From: Lentinula raphanica
Taxonomy: Eukaryota; Basidiomycota; Agaricomycetes; Agaricales; Omphalotaceae
Reading direction: 5' to 3'
Assembly (NCBI GenBank): GCA_027919835.1
Contig: JANVFP010000001.1
Coordinates: 1,922,001 to 1,986,000, forward strand
DNA: 64,000 nt
In this document: positions 34,394-45,289 of the stretch, piece after piece
How the letters are laid out: each line of letters begins with the position of its first letter
Position numbering within the stretch: position 1 is the stretch's first letter
The notes under the pieces: model-generated
What the model saw: the letters and a program-made list of their open reading frames with translations, nothing else
Database searches by the model: none
What the model was told of the DNA's origin: nothing
Program-made: the position numbers and the translations under genes

Positions 34394-36966
34394 TTACTGC
34401 AACTCAGGCGCGAGAGCGTTGTAATCAGGGCAGAGATCCTCCCAGTCTTTGGGAGTTTCCTGAGAGAATGGAGTGCCTGGAAGGTTGAGAGAAGGCGATT
34501 CTGCGAACACGACGGCGAGACCGGCTTCCAAATGCCAGTCGATGTGGCTATCATATGATGTGAGCTAACCCGCAAACTGAAATACGGATGAGACTTACCA
34601 ATGCAAGAACCAAGCTCCAGGATTATCCTATATAACGTCCAATAAGTCAGACTAATCTTGCTTTGAGAGCGTATGATATACGTACGGCCTTGAATCTGAA
34701 GGTGGTGTTGCCTCCGTTGATTGGAGTGACATCTCTTCGAGGCGGGTTCACGAAGTTGGTAACGTTCGAATTCGGTTGACGAATGACATCAAAGTTGTGA
34801 CCGTGCACTGCTCGAGCTAAGCGAATGAAGGGCATGACACAGAGAAGAAAACTCACAGTGGAAAGGATGGGCTAAAAGATGATTTAGTATCACGCCAACT
34901 CCTTAATCAGATGAGTACGCACCTCCAGTTCCGGGAATTGAAACTTCGATAGTAGCGTTGGGGGTGATGAGGAGAACCTTTGATAATTCAGTATTGGCTC
35001 TGACTAGCCTCGGAACTTGGTACTCACTTGGTTCTACGGAAGAAGTTAGTAAAATATATCGATGTAAGGTATGAAACTAACCGAAGGCAAGAAATCGGTG
35101 GGTTGAACAGCTCCACTCAGGATTTGCAGCAAGAGAGGAAGAGTCGGGGAGATATAAGAGATGTTGTTGATGTCGAAGAAGGGCGGGTTGGGCTATGACG
35201 GTATGAGCACGGACCTCTGAAAGAAAAGAATGATTAGTTTACCTGAGCAATGTTAAGTTCGAAGAAGATATCTGGTGGACCACTTCCGAGTTTTCCGGGA
35301 TCCTCAGAAGCAATGGGCTGTTTGGTCGATGAGTATTGTGAATGAAAGTGGTAGAGAAGGAATACTTGCATGCATGTTGGCGTCATCGAGCTTGACACCG
35401 AGAATACCAGTGTTGTTCGAAGTGGGTTCTTCGTCAGGAGCACCAGCGTAACGGACAATAGCCAGAGTCAAGTTCGGGTTGACTAGATGAAAGTTAGTGA
35501 CTATAGGCATATCCTAACTGGTCAACTTACAGTTGGGGTTTCCAGCAGCACCGGGTGCTCCACCGGTGGGAGGAGCACGCATCCAGTAGTTGTCGACGGG
35601 TTGGTTAGCCTCAACAACAGCAGAGATACGTTGAGCTACGTATGTTGGATGAGTAAAAAGTGAGGCGATACAGGATTTATTCATACCAGCGTAGATGTCA
35701 ACGTTTTGAACAGTGACGGGGTCGTGCTCAACACCATCTAGTTCCATGACGGTCAGGTTGTGGTTGTCGATACTCCAAGTGAAGAATGGACGGCAAGAAA
35801 GAGCGAAGACACGGAAACGGTAACGTTTGCCCTGCTCGACATTGATGACAGCGAAGGGAACCTCAGGCTTGAAGAAAACAGAGTCAGAAGAGGGAGAAAA
35901 GGCAAGCTACCGGTTGAGCACTTACACCACCGACGTAACGACCGACACCGTTGATAAGCCCAGAGTCAGGGATCCTGGAAATCTTTCAGAATAATGTTAG
36001 AATGGGTTGATTAATATTCATGCGCACGGGACAGTTCCGCTTTGGAAGAAGCCAGCTTGAGCTTCGGGGGCGACAACGTGATACCAGTCAGAGAGTGTGA
36101 TGATGGTGGTTTCTGAATGCCAATAGATTTTAGACTTTGACACCATCAAGATACGAATGATGGCGCTTTACTTACCATCGTCGACGTCGTAAAGGTCACC
36201 CAAAGGATCCTCAGGATCTACAAAGGACTGTTAGCATTGATTAGTAATGAGTAGCGACCAAGTTTACCGTAAACAGCAAAGGCTCCACGCAATCCATCGC
36301 AATACTGGGTAGAGAGATGAGAGTGGTACCAATAGCTGCGTGGGTTCAATCCCATCAGCGAAAAATACAATTGAAGTGATTATATGATACCCACTTTCCA
36401 GTCTGGCCAGCTGTGTCAAAGGCGTAGTGGAAAGTAGTGTTTGGTGGAATGGGGCACTAATTCAAGTCTTGAGGATTAGAAGTAATGGGCGACTAATGTT
36501 ACAAACCTGGTTTACAAATCTAGTATGCTAATGTCAATTCGAAGTTTCATAGTTCTGATCAAAGTAACAAACTCACGCGGGCCCATCAGCGTAAGAGGAC
36601 CTTGCTTGGAAGAATCCGTGCCAATGCTTCAAAAATAACTCAGTAATGGTAATGGTTGGGTGGTAGAATCACCTACGATCGAAGTACTACGTCTCATAGT
36701 AGGGTCGACTAATTGATTATGCATTGCAATGTCGACGCTGTCACCTTTGTTGACCATGAATGTCGGACCAGGATAAGTTCCATTGGGAGCAATCACACTG
36801 TAATTGTCTACAGTCAGAATACTCATAGAATCAGATATGATTTATCCTACCTTCGTTCAAAACCGTCAGGAGCTAAAGGCGTGCTTACGATATTGAGATC
36901 GAAGTTACGCAACACCGCAAAAGCGGAGGGCAGAAGACTGATCAGTCCGAGAGCGATGGGCAACAT
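34394..36966 (-). CDS. Laccase (multicopper oxidase)
   Basis: Secreted p-diphenol:O2 oxidoreductase, four copper atoms. The signal peptide is about residues 1-18 ([17 protein letters not shown]). All four copper signatures can be read after splicing: L1 HWHGFFQ (about 36.6 kb), L2 [15 protein letters not shown] (about 36.3 kb), L3 HPFHLHGH (about 34.85 kb) and L4 [15 protein letters not shown] (about 34.55 kb). The residue ten after the type-1 Cys is Leu, which places it in the medium-potential class. More than ten introns; length is about 520 residues, as usual. Stop TAA at 34394-34396. Likely roles are lignin or phenol oxidation, pigment formation or detoxification. A CRE-like palindrome and a TATA lie ~210 bp upstream. 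Confidence 0.95.
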
Positions 36967-37176
36967 AGTTGTGAGGCTGGAAACAATGATCCCTGTAGCA
37001 ATTAAGGCTCGTACCAGGCCTTTAAGTACCCTGAGGCAATTTGGCGCGGTTCTGAGTCTCACTGAACGTGAAGGACAGGTCACCAATCGATTGAAAGTAG
37101 TTCACTAACGTGAGATGAGCTGGACTAGAAATGAATAAACGGCTCTTGGTCCTCTCACGAGGAGAACGACTTTGAT

Positions 37177-37190
37177 TTATATTGACGTCA
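37177..37190 (-). promoter_or_regulatory. CRE-like palindrome abutting the laccase TATA box
   Basis: Read on the minus strand the sequence is TGACGTCAATATAAAT: a perfect CRE octamer (37183-37190) directly followed by a TATAAAT element (37177-37182 and flank), about 210 bp 5' of the laccase ATG. CRE octamers are classical binding sites of ATF/CREB-type bZIP proteins; use here is inferred. Confidence 0.5.
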
Positions 37191-37746
37191 AAAAGAAAGA
37201 AGCTGAGATGCTGGGTGAAGAAGGAAAAGGCGCACAACCCAGGCTTGTGGGACAGGCGCATCTGGAAATGATATGGAAGCCAAGAGCCCCACGTTGAGAG
37301 AACGAATCTTGTTCAATGAACTAGGTTTTGAAGTAGCTCGAGGAGCATGACCTTGCCTTCTACCAAAAACAAGGAGCCGCATACTGTTCGTTTGAACGGA
37401 GAAAAAGAAAAATCGAAAAACGTACTCCGAACGTACGGATTCAACGTGAGCTTCCAAGGCACATCAAGCTGAGGAGAGGCTAGACAGTGGATGCAACTCG
37501 TTGTGGCCCAGCACCGAATATGAGGACCTTCCCAAGGAAGTGTAAAGACGTGAGAGGAACGTGCCTTTCTGAGGGGATGAAAAGTTGAAGATCATAACAG
37601 GATTGGCCAAATGCAAGACCGAGTTGGGCTTGGGTTCCCGGATGTTTAATTGGCCGTCCATCAACTCGAAGATGCAGCCAATACGGGCAAGCATTTTGGC
37701 AGTTGTAGAAAGAGAGCTCCTGGGAAAAAACTCATGGCGGCTCCGG

Positions 37747-37755
37747 CTCTAAACC
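37747..37755 (+). repeat. Left target-site duplication (9 bp)
   Basis: CTCTAAACC is immediately left of the inverted-repeat element and is repeated exactly at 38275-38283. Confidence 0.75.
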
Positions 37756-37934
37756 CAGACTCCTTCCCATCCGCTATTGCAGCTGAAAAAAATTATAATC
37801 CCAGTAAATTACCATAAATAGATAATCTTATATCTAATCATATTATCTAATCATATCTTATCGTACGTTGAATTTTTTTAGCTGCAATAGCGACTGGCAT
37901 AAATTGTATAAGCGCTTGGTGGCCTTGTTTGGTC
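37756..37934 (+). repeat. Left terminal inverted repeat with internal hairpin
   Basis: About 179 bp, inverted copy of 38100-38274. A nested inverted repeat spans 37772-37892, and an A/T-rich loop carries the near-repeat ATCTAATCATATTATCTAATCATAT. Confidence 0.8.
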
Positions 37935-38099
37935 CCGGCTTGTAGCACTGTTCGAATATCACTCAACAATGGAATTTTTGGCCACAATCTGTTCAAAGAG
38001 TCATATAGGATGCTAGTTATGTACTGTGCTGAAGGATACCTGTCTCAATTTTCAAACCAATGGGCATTTGTGAGATGGGCGCTATAAAATTGAATCCTG

Positions 38100-38274
38100 G
38101 AACCAAACAAGGCCACCAAGCGCTTATACAATTTATGCCAGTCGCTATTGCAGCTTAAAAAATTCAACGTTGATAAGATATGATTACATAATATGATTAG
38201 ATATAAGATTAGCTATTTACGGTAACTGGGATTATAATTTTTTCAAGCTGCGATAGCAGATGGGAAGGAGTCTG
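38100..38274 (-). repeat. Right terminal inverted repeat with internal hairpin
   Basis: Inverted copy of the left arm, with its nested hairpin at about 38143-38257. Confidence 0.8.
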
Positions 38275-38283
38275 CTCTAAACC
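38275..38283 (+). repeat. Right target-site duplication (9 bp)
   Basis: CTCTAAACC, identical to 37747-37755. Confidence 0.75.
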
Positions 38284-39144
38284 CAGTTCATCCGTTCGCA
38301 CGTCTTCCCGTTAACGGTTGAACCCAAACCATGGTTTCTCTATTATTTAACTGATGGTACCACATGCAGCTTTGAACACCAAAAATGTAGTTGATAACGG
38401 GGTGCTTGTTGTGGATGAACATTGTGAGCCATTGACGGATACGGTCGAGGTGAGTTCTTGCAGGATTAGGACATTCCAATGCTAATCATTCGTCGTGTAC
38501 AAAAACAGACTTAGAAGGCGACTTGAACCAAAATTGGCGTCAACGTTGAATTGTACTATTAACAGGCCGTCTATATGTATCAAGAGAATATGACTCCGAT
38601 TCCCTTTGAAGTCCCTACGCTTGGCAACGTTGCCAATCAACACCACTGGATTACAGTCTATGTCCATCTGCGTCCGAACTAGACGTCGCCTGACGATGCG
38701 GGAGATTTCAAGAATGAACGATATCGTCCGTCCGTCCTTGGATGGTCCACGGTCCACTGCGCAAGTACTGATGAACATTGAAGCTTGAAGATGCGTGAAT
38801 CTTTTCCCTCTTGAAAGTCGATGTAAGGGTTGTGTTGTTCGTCCTTGAATGAACCATAACAGCTCAAGGCTCTTCAATGACAGACAGATTTTTCGTGAAC
38901 TGCAAGGCGGTTAGCAGGGTATCGACCTTCAAGGTACTGGTTCAAGCTCAAGACTCAGTCCAGAAAAGAGTTGCACTGTCCATGCCGATACACCATCAAT
39001 TATTACGCGCGCGCGTGCGAACGAGGCTGCGGCGCGCGCTTATGTAAAGTTAAATCATAATTGTGGCACCCCAACCTCACTCAGTTTTCGACTTGCTTCT
39101 CGTTGATAGTGTTAGAGGACTGCTAGATTAGCTTACCTTACTAG
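38284..39144. other. Intergenic region with an alternating CG tract
   Basis: No gene supported; the minus-strand frames at 38288-38479 and 38482-38877 show no motif. Positions ~39004-39042 carry an alternating purine-pyrimidine CG tract (ACGCGCGCGCGTGCG, then GCGGCGCGCGC) about 100-140 bp upstream of the next ATG, unusual for the base composition here. Confidence 0.45.
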
Positions 39145-41041
39145 ATGCCGAAGTACAAGCAATCTGTCGACGACTCTGTCGGGGCCACTGGCACTAGTAC
39201 CTCATCCGGTTCGCGAAAGAAGAGAAAGCACAAATTCACGAAGATCAATGTTGAGTTCGGACAGGAAGTTTCAACATCCGACTTAGCTCTGAAGTCCATA
39301 CCTTCCAAACCAACAACTATTGAGAAGGTATGGTGGGAGGCTTGGAAGGATGGCGAGTCTGTTCGCTCGCTTTTTCTGGATGAGTAAGTGCTGGCTTTTC
39401 CCTGCCATTGCCGGAGCATCCTTTGTATCTGACCTCACATTTCTGGTGGTAATTCCAACAGAGATATGATGCCTTTTCAGAGAGTTTCTGAAGCCGCGGT
39501 GGCGTTCAACAAAGATCGTGCCTGGCCTTCAACGGAATCCCAAGTTCGCAATCGATGGGATCAGGTTGGTTTTACCATCGACTTTGACGAAGTAATTTGC
39601 AATATACTAAGTACATATGCTGCAGTTTCAAGTCTACGTTGGGCTACTCGAGAACGCTTCAGGCGACGATTTCTCCAGAATCTCGACTTTCGTACAAGAT
39701 CCGTCTCGCGTCATACAGGTTTACCTCTCTAGTTATTTCATTGAGAAAGGCTTACATTTGTATGCACGATTTTTGACTTTGAGGTTTGCTGAAATCTGAT
39801 TGACGATGCCACATAGCTCGCAATATAATTGTGATATCATCCCGAAACTGCTACATTTCTACACCAACTTCCTCCTTGTGAACGATGTTCTTCCTGGTAA
39901 AGAAACTGACCTGCGTCATGCTCTGTCTATCATCGAAACGGCGAGAATCGAGCTTGCCCTCTTTCATTCCATAGGCCAAGTCTGTCCTGATCACTTCAAT
40001 CTGACACTCAAGGAGCTCCTCTCTACCAAGAACAGTGTGGCTACGGTACAGATCATCGAACACAGTCTATCTGCGAAGGTAGATGTCTCCGAGAAGAACC
40101 AGAATTCGGCGGGCCATGAGCCTGACTCTACAACGGAAGTATCTTCTATGCCTGCAAGAAAAAGGAAGAAAACGAAGAAGAAAAGGTCAAAAGCACGAGA
40201 AAAATCTACATCAGAAATCTCAATGGACAATCTCGTCAAAGCTTCCAACCCACCTTCGGTCCCCTTAGAAGGCGAGACTGGAGACAGCGCTACAAGTGAA
40301 TGGCCTGGGGACTTAGTCATCAGCCAGCCCATTTCTGCTTGGGGAGCTGGCCCTGTTGCAGGTTGGGGTAGTGCTGACGACGAAGGTGCAGATACTAGTG
40401 GTTGGGGTGCTGCTGTGACCCGGAAACGCTCGGCCAGTCCTCTTGAAGACAATCCGTGGGGGACTTTGGATACATCTCCACCTGCTTCGTCGTTCGTATC
40501 TTCCCACATCAAAAACTCCTTGCCGAAAACACATGTCCTAGGCCTTGTGGAACACTCCGTTCGTCGTGTCAAATTAATGATCCCACCTACCCAACGGACT
40601 GAGGAGGTTGAATGTGAGCAGGGAGATGACCCCTTGGCAGTTGCGCTCGAAGATGAACTTTGCCATATCTATTGGACCGCAGTACTCGAACCGTGGCCAA
40701 TCGAAGAAGCTGAAGAGTCCGCAAGTATCCCTTCCGTATCCAGAGCGAATGTGACAACCCACGCGACTGAAGACCGGGCAATTGTAGATGAAGGCGTAGT
40801 CAGTGATCTCTATGTTGGCAAAGTCGCTCCACACGACTGTCTCTCAGATGATATCATGATCTTTATCGAGGAAGACACCGCAAAGGCTTTGAGAGTGGGA
40901 ATGGGGCTCGGGGGAACCTGGGCACAGCTGTTACGTGCATTGGATCGTACTGAAGATGTCCAGAAGGAGGGTTCTGATGAACACCGCTATTGGTTCATGC
41001 TCGAATTGCTCAGGATTTTGCCAAGTTATTATGTCGTTTGA
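39145..41041 (+). CDS. GW/WG-repeat protein, possibly Arb1-type Argonaute chaperone subunit
   Basis: Four exons close exactly to 566 residues: 39145-39383, 39462-39564, 39626-39759 and 39817-41041. The N-terminus is basic (SRKKRKHKF). The middle contains VYLSSYFIEKGLHF and IPKLLHFYTNFLLVNDVLPG followed by a helical stretch with ALSIIETARIELALF, which I think resembles the Arb1 family (siRNA chaperone complex), but this is from memory of the pattern only. A Lys-rich run (KRKKTKKKRSK) follows. Four Trp-Gly/Gly-Trp dipeptides (AWGAG, GWGSA, GWGAA, PWGTL) are packed into ~45 residues at about 330-375, as in Argonaute-hook proteins. The C-terminal domain ends LLRILPSYYVV. It could instead be a conserved basidiomycete protein of unknown role. 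Confidence 0.7.
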
Positions 41042-41353
41042 CTGTTTTTTTTGTTTAGACCATGAATCTTGCTGTTCTTGTATAGCTGCGTATTGATACT
41101 ACATTACTGCGATCTGTAGGAAGCTGTCTGAAGCTGTAGAGTCACAATGTTGATAAGATGAAATGTGTTCAAGTATCAACGCTCTTCCACGCCGCTCACG
41201 TTCGCCGAGTGAGGCCGAGTGTTGCCGTTGATATTCGTCAACGCGGAGCCGTCGATCAACCGACTCAGTCTCCATCAAAGTTTTTACAAGCCACCATGAA
41301 AATAAACAATTCGAAATCTTCGTCTCAAACCTCAAACCTTGTCTCTCTCCCTC

Positions 41354-44300
41354 ATGTCAGACTCGGAAGATTCCAATGGTCCTTCTGCTAACGCGCAAGC
41401 GAAACGAAAGCGCGTACGAGCTGCTAGGGCATGCGATCAGTGTTATAAAGTAAGTCAAATCTGATACATAGCAGATGCATATATACGATGATTGACATTC
41501 TCTCCAGAGAAAAGGTCTGTTTTCCGGATCTGTTAATCTCGACTAAAGCTGACTGTACTCTTATAGTCAAATGTGAGGCTAGAAGAAACTATTCGAGCGG
41601 TTTCTGAAGATCATTGATCGATGTACAGGCAACTGTGATGAGATGCCCAACAATATATGCTCAGTTTGCCTGAACCTGGGGATTGATTGCACTTATCTAG
41701 TTGAGAGAAAGGTGAGTACTCACTCTACTGATGGATTGGACATTTCTCTAAGCGCTCCTCAGAAACGAGGTCCCAAAGCCAAAATTCAACCCAAGTCGAA
41801 TGACCCGAAAACCCTGATAACCACTATCCTTTCCGCCCAGAAAACAGTCCTCATTCCCAAAGATGAATCTACAGTTCGTGAAATGCTGGTCAACATTGCT
41901 TCTTATGCGCGAAATCTAGAAGTACAACTAGAGCAGGCCCTTGAACAGAGCATCCAGCATTCATTGGCGTCTCCTGAGCCTGTCTCGAAATCGAGTCCCC
42001 TTTCTCAGCTTTCTGAAGGTACCCCAGAAGATGAAGATCACGAATTGCTTACGCTCCAAATCCAAAGTTTGAGTCTCGATAAAAAAGTGTACGGCAGGTT
42101 GTTATCGTCTATTCATCCAGTCTTTCTCAGTTATTGATCTCATACCAGGCATGTTGGAAAGAGCAGTCATATCATGCTATTGCAAACCGCACTTAATATC
42201 CGTCAAGAAGCAGGTGGCAGCAAGGATTCAGGAGTCATTGCATTGAAGAGGAGCGAGCTTTGGACGCGGGCACCGGTGCGTCCCACTATTTGATCATGCC
42301 TCACACAAAGCTTATGACTGCGCAGTGGCACCAATCTCCACCTGAGGCAGAAGACCCTCCTTATGACTTTCCTGAACCGGATCTCCTTCACATACTTCTC
42401 GACGCATTTTTCGACAAACATAATTCCATCTTTCCTGTTCTGCATCGACCTTCTTTCGAACGACAAGTCTATGTCGAGAATCTCCATATCACAGATCGAC
42501 GATTTGGCGCGGTCGTCCTAGTTGTATGCGCTTTGGCCTCGCGATTGGTCGATGATCCTAGAACTCTGTACGATGAATCACAGAACCTTCATTCTGCTGG
42601 TTGGAAATACTTCAAGCAGATCCGGCTGGTGCAATCGAGCTGTATAGACCCTGTCTCTCTGTACGATGTTCAACTCTATGCGGTATGGATTATGCCCAAA
42701 ATATAATGTGACTCCTTACTCATTTCGAGTTTCTTAGATGACCGTGAATTTCGTGTTCCCGACACCGGTTTCTAGTATAGCTTGGTATGTACTTGCGCTT
42801 GGGTTACGTTGCGCACAAGAAGTCGGTGTATATCGCAAAGCAAACTTCAAGCGGCCCATGAAAAGTCGACTAGAGGAAGAGCTATGGCGAAGAGTGTTCT
42901 GGAATATGGTTGCCACGGATCTCTACATGAGCATTGCTACAGGTCGACCAAGGTCGACAAGAGAAGACGAGTGATTATCTTTTGTCATCATCGTGAATCT
43001 CTCTTACTCGTCTTTCCAGTTTTGACTTGGAGTTACCCCCGGAATGCGACGACGACTATTGGGAAATTCCATCCAATCCCCAGCTAGAATTCATTCAACC
43101 GCCTGGAAAGCCCTCACGTATGTCTTATACACACCACTTAGCAAAATTGCTTCATATCGCTGGTCTTGTCAAGGACCATCTTGTGAGTTCGAAACCGCCA
43201 TCGTACCTATCCATTTGTTGATCCTAACGTTTCGTTTGGTACAAAACAGTTCACAACGCGGCATTCCGCCTCCTGGCTAGACTCTTCACAAGACAGCGCT
43301 GAGAAAATCGTCATGGAGTTAGATTCTGCGTTGAATAGCTGGATGGATCAGCTTCCGGAGCATAGTAATGCTTATCTGTGTTCCTAACTCCAACATCCTG
43401 CTAAATTTTATCCTTCTCCAGTGAAATGGGACCCACATCGTGTCGATGATATTTTGTTTTCACAAACTGTGAATCTACACTCAAATTACTATGTCGGTTC
43501 TTTTCTTTTTCATTCTTCATGTCCTCTAAAGCTTGTTTCTCGTGAGCAGTGGGTGCAAATACAGTTGCACAAAAGGTTCATTCGTCCAGGTCCCTTGAAC
43601 ACAGGCAACTTCCCATCATTGGCAATTTGTACGAACGCAGCGAGATCGTACACCCACATAATGCAGGCCTTCTTCGCTCGTCCTGGTATGCCGATGATGC
43701 CAAATTTCATCGTACGCATCTACTAGTACCCTCGATGGAACCGACACTGACGACACCTTTCCAATCTAGGCGCCTACATTCGTAGCTGCAGTAATGCTCT
43801 TGATTAACCTATGGATCAGTCTGCGTGACAAGACCGCGTATGATCCCAGGAAAGATATCGCAGATGTTTATACCTGTTTAGAGCATTTGAGTGTCTATGA
43901 ACAAAAGTGAGTATTCTCTTCCGTGAAAGTTGTGCCTGTATTCATTGCTTCTTTCTGTCAGATATGAAAATGCAGGAGTTTTACAGTACGCCCGAGTCCC
44001 TTGCCCTGTTTGTAACTTGTCGTTGACGGATTGATTTGTAGCGACATTCTGAAGACTGTTATATCCGTCAGCCAGATGCCTCAGACCCCACAACAAGATT
44101 CTCTCAAACGCTCACGCCAATCCGCCTCACCATATCCGCCAGACGTTAGCATGCCGGACAACTTTATACGTCAAATTGCTGGTTCTCGCAGAGCTTCACA
44201 AGCTTTGAGCGCATCGACCTTTCAAGGAGCTGGCATCACCACGCCAAATTTCATCGCTGACGATAGTAACCTCTTCCAGCAACCCTCTGCAATACCACCG

Positions 44301-44671
44301 TCAACGGTCGACCCTAGTGTGATATTCAACCCATTCTATCCCCCCAACGTCAACCCTACTGAACCATCCGCTTTTGGGTTCGGTGCGCAACAATTTGGCG
44401 GTTCGACATCTATGCCAGAGTTCCCTCCATTCACCTTCGATAATCCGTCTGGTGGTGTGAACGCTCCTCAGTTGGACGCGGGCCTTGACGATTCTGATTT
44501 TGCGGCCTCTTTTGCTTCAGCTTGGAATAACCCAACGTACGTCGGCTTCTTTTCTACCAGATTTGAGAAACTGTTTTGTTAACTTGAGATTTCTTTTGTA
44601 GTGAGGATTGGTCGTCGTTCATGTTGAAAGTAGATGAGTTGCTCCATGCTGTGAACTCAGACGGTTCGTAG
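41354..44671 (+). CDS. Zn2Cys6 fungal transcription factor
   Basis: Nuclear regulator with an N-terminal zinc cluster and a fungal-specific middle homology domain. Cysteines 27, 30, 37, 47, 50 and 57 give C-x2-C-x6-C-x9-C-x2-C-x6-C, flanked by basic residues (KRKRVRAAR). This cluster is built from exon 1 (41354-41449), a 7-nt micro-exon (41508-41514), a 6-nt micro-exon (41567-41572) and exon 4 (from 41629). The middle domain shows FFDKHNSIFPVLHRPSF, RFGAVVLVVCALASRLVDD and ALGLRCAQEVGVYRK, as in XlnR/Xyr1-like and related activators. The C-terminus is rich in Pro, Ser and Asn with an acidic end (DDSDFAASFASAWNN) that could activate transcription. Stop at 44669-44671. It is followed co-directionally by an MFS anion transporter it might control (inference). 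Confidence 0.9.
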
Positions 44672-45289
44672 AACAAGACGATAGATAATGTGATACATGA
44701 ATGACTATATTAGAAAGATAGTGTACTACGTATTTACTCCTCCGCCTTACTCCTCACGATCAGCATCCCCACTCTGTACCAGTTTGTACCCCACCTCCCC
44801 ACTTATCAATGATACTGGATCCTTCCCCAAATGGCCGTACGGAGCCGGTGCGTGTATTGTCCGTGTTGATACGCCCTTGGGCCTTGTCCGACAGGTCGAT
44901 ATTCGATGATGTTGGGAGTTTGGAATGCTATGAGATGCAAGAAACTCATTCTTGACAATGCAAAACTTCCAGGATGGTTTGTAGAGTCTGAAATAATTTA
45001 AAGAGTCGAATTGGCCAACCGAACTGAGCTGGCAGCCGAACCAACACTCCTTGCTCCGGGCCGAGGTATGCCGGGGTTGCCTTGATGGAGATCTACTCGG
45101 TGGCACCGGCCGCCCAACCAGAAGCTCTTGTGACGTCCACAATGTTATCGTTCTCCCCGTTGAATTTGTTGAGGAACACAATACATCCACCGCTCGAATG
45201 TTCTATCCGACGGTTTCTTTTGTCCTCTCACCTAGGATAAATAGGATCCTCCTAGTTCTCCACACTCGCTGTCTCCTTTCCGCTCAGAA
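44672..45289. other. Intergenic region upstream of the MFS transporter
   Basis: Promoter-sized gap between the zinc-cluster gene and the transporter. No gene; several CGG-containing stretches (for example CACCGGCCGCCC near 45105) could be zinc-cluster sites but are not a clear palindromic motif. Confidence 0.35.

Larger units (their letters stand above)
36967..37755. other. Laccase upstream region
   Basis: Promoter of the minus-strand laccase up to the inverted-repeat element. Apart from the CRE/TATA block listed separately I see no gene; the minus-strand frames at 37188-37457 and 37464-37694 have no motif. Confidence 0.4.
37756..38274. mobile_element. 519-bp non-autonomous long-TIR DNA transposon (MITE-like)
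   Basis: The ends are exact inverted copies beginning CAGACTCCTTCCCATC. The inverted repeats extend about 175-180 bp on each side (37756-37934 and 38100-38274) with only scattered mismatches and small indels, so the whole element could fold back. The internal 165 bp has no open frame. Nine-base duplications (CTCTAAACC) flank it. Long TIRs and a 9-bp duplication fit Mutator-like non-autonomous elements; an 8-bp reading would fit hAT-like families. Each arm also contains its own hairpin: CGCTATTGCAGCT..AAAAAATT at 37772-37793 pairs with 37871-37892, and the same is found in the right arm. The high arm identity suggests recent activity. Confidence 0.85.

Noticed and set aside
39761..39816. Splitting the GW-protein locus into two genes at a stop near 39799
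   Set aside because: A GTATGC donor at 39760 with acceptor CATAG at 39816 joins the frames exactly, giving one 566-residue protein.
39991..40572. 193-codon minus-strand frame
   Set aside because: Antisense to the firmly spliced GW-protein exon; its composition is explained by the sense codons.
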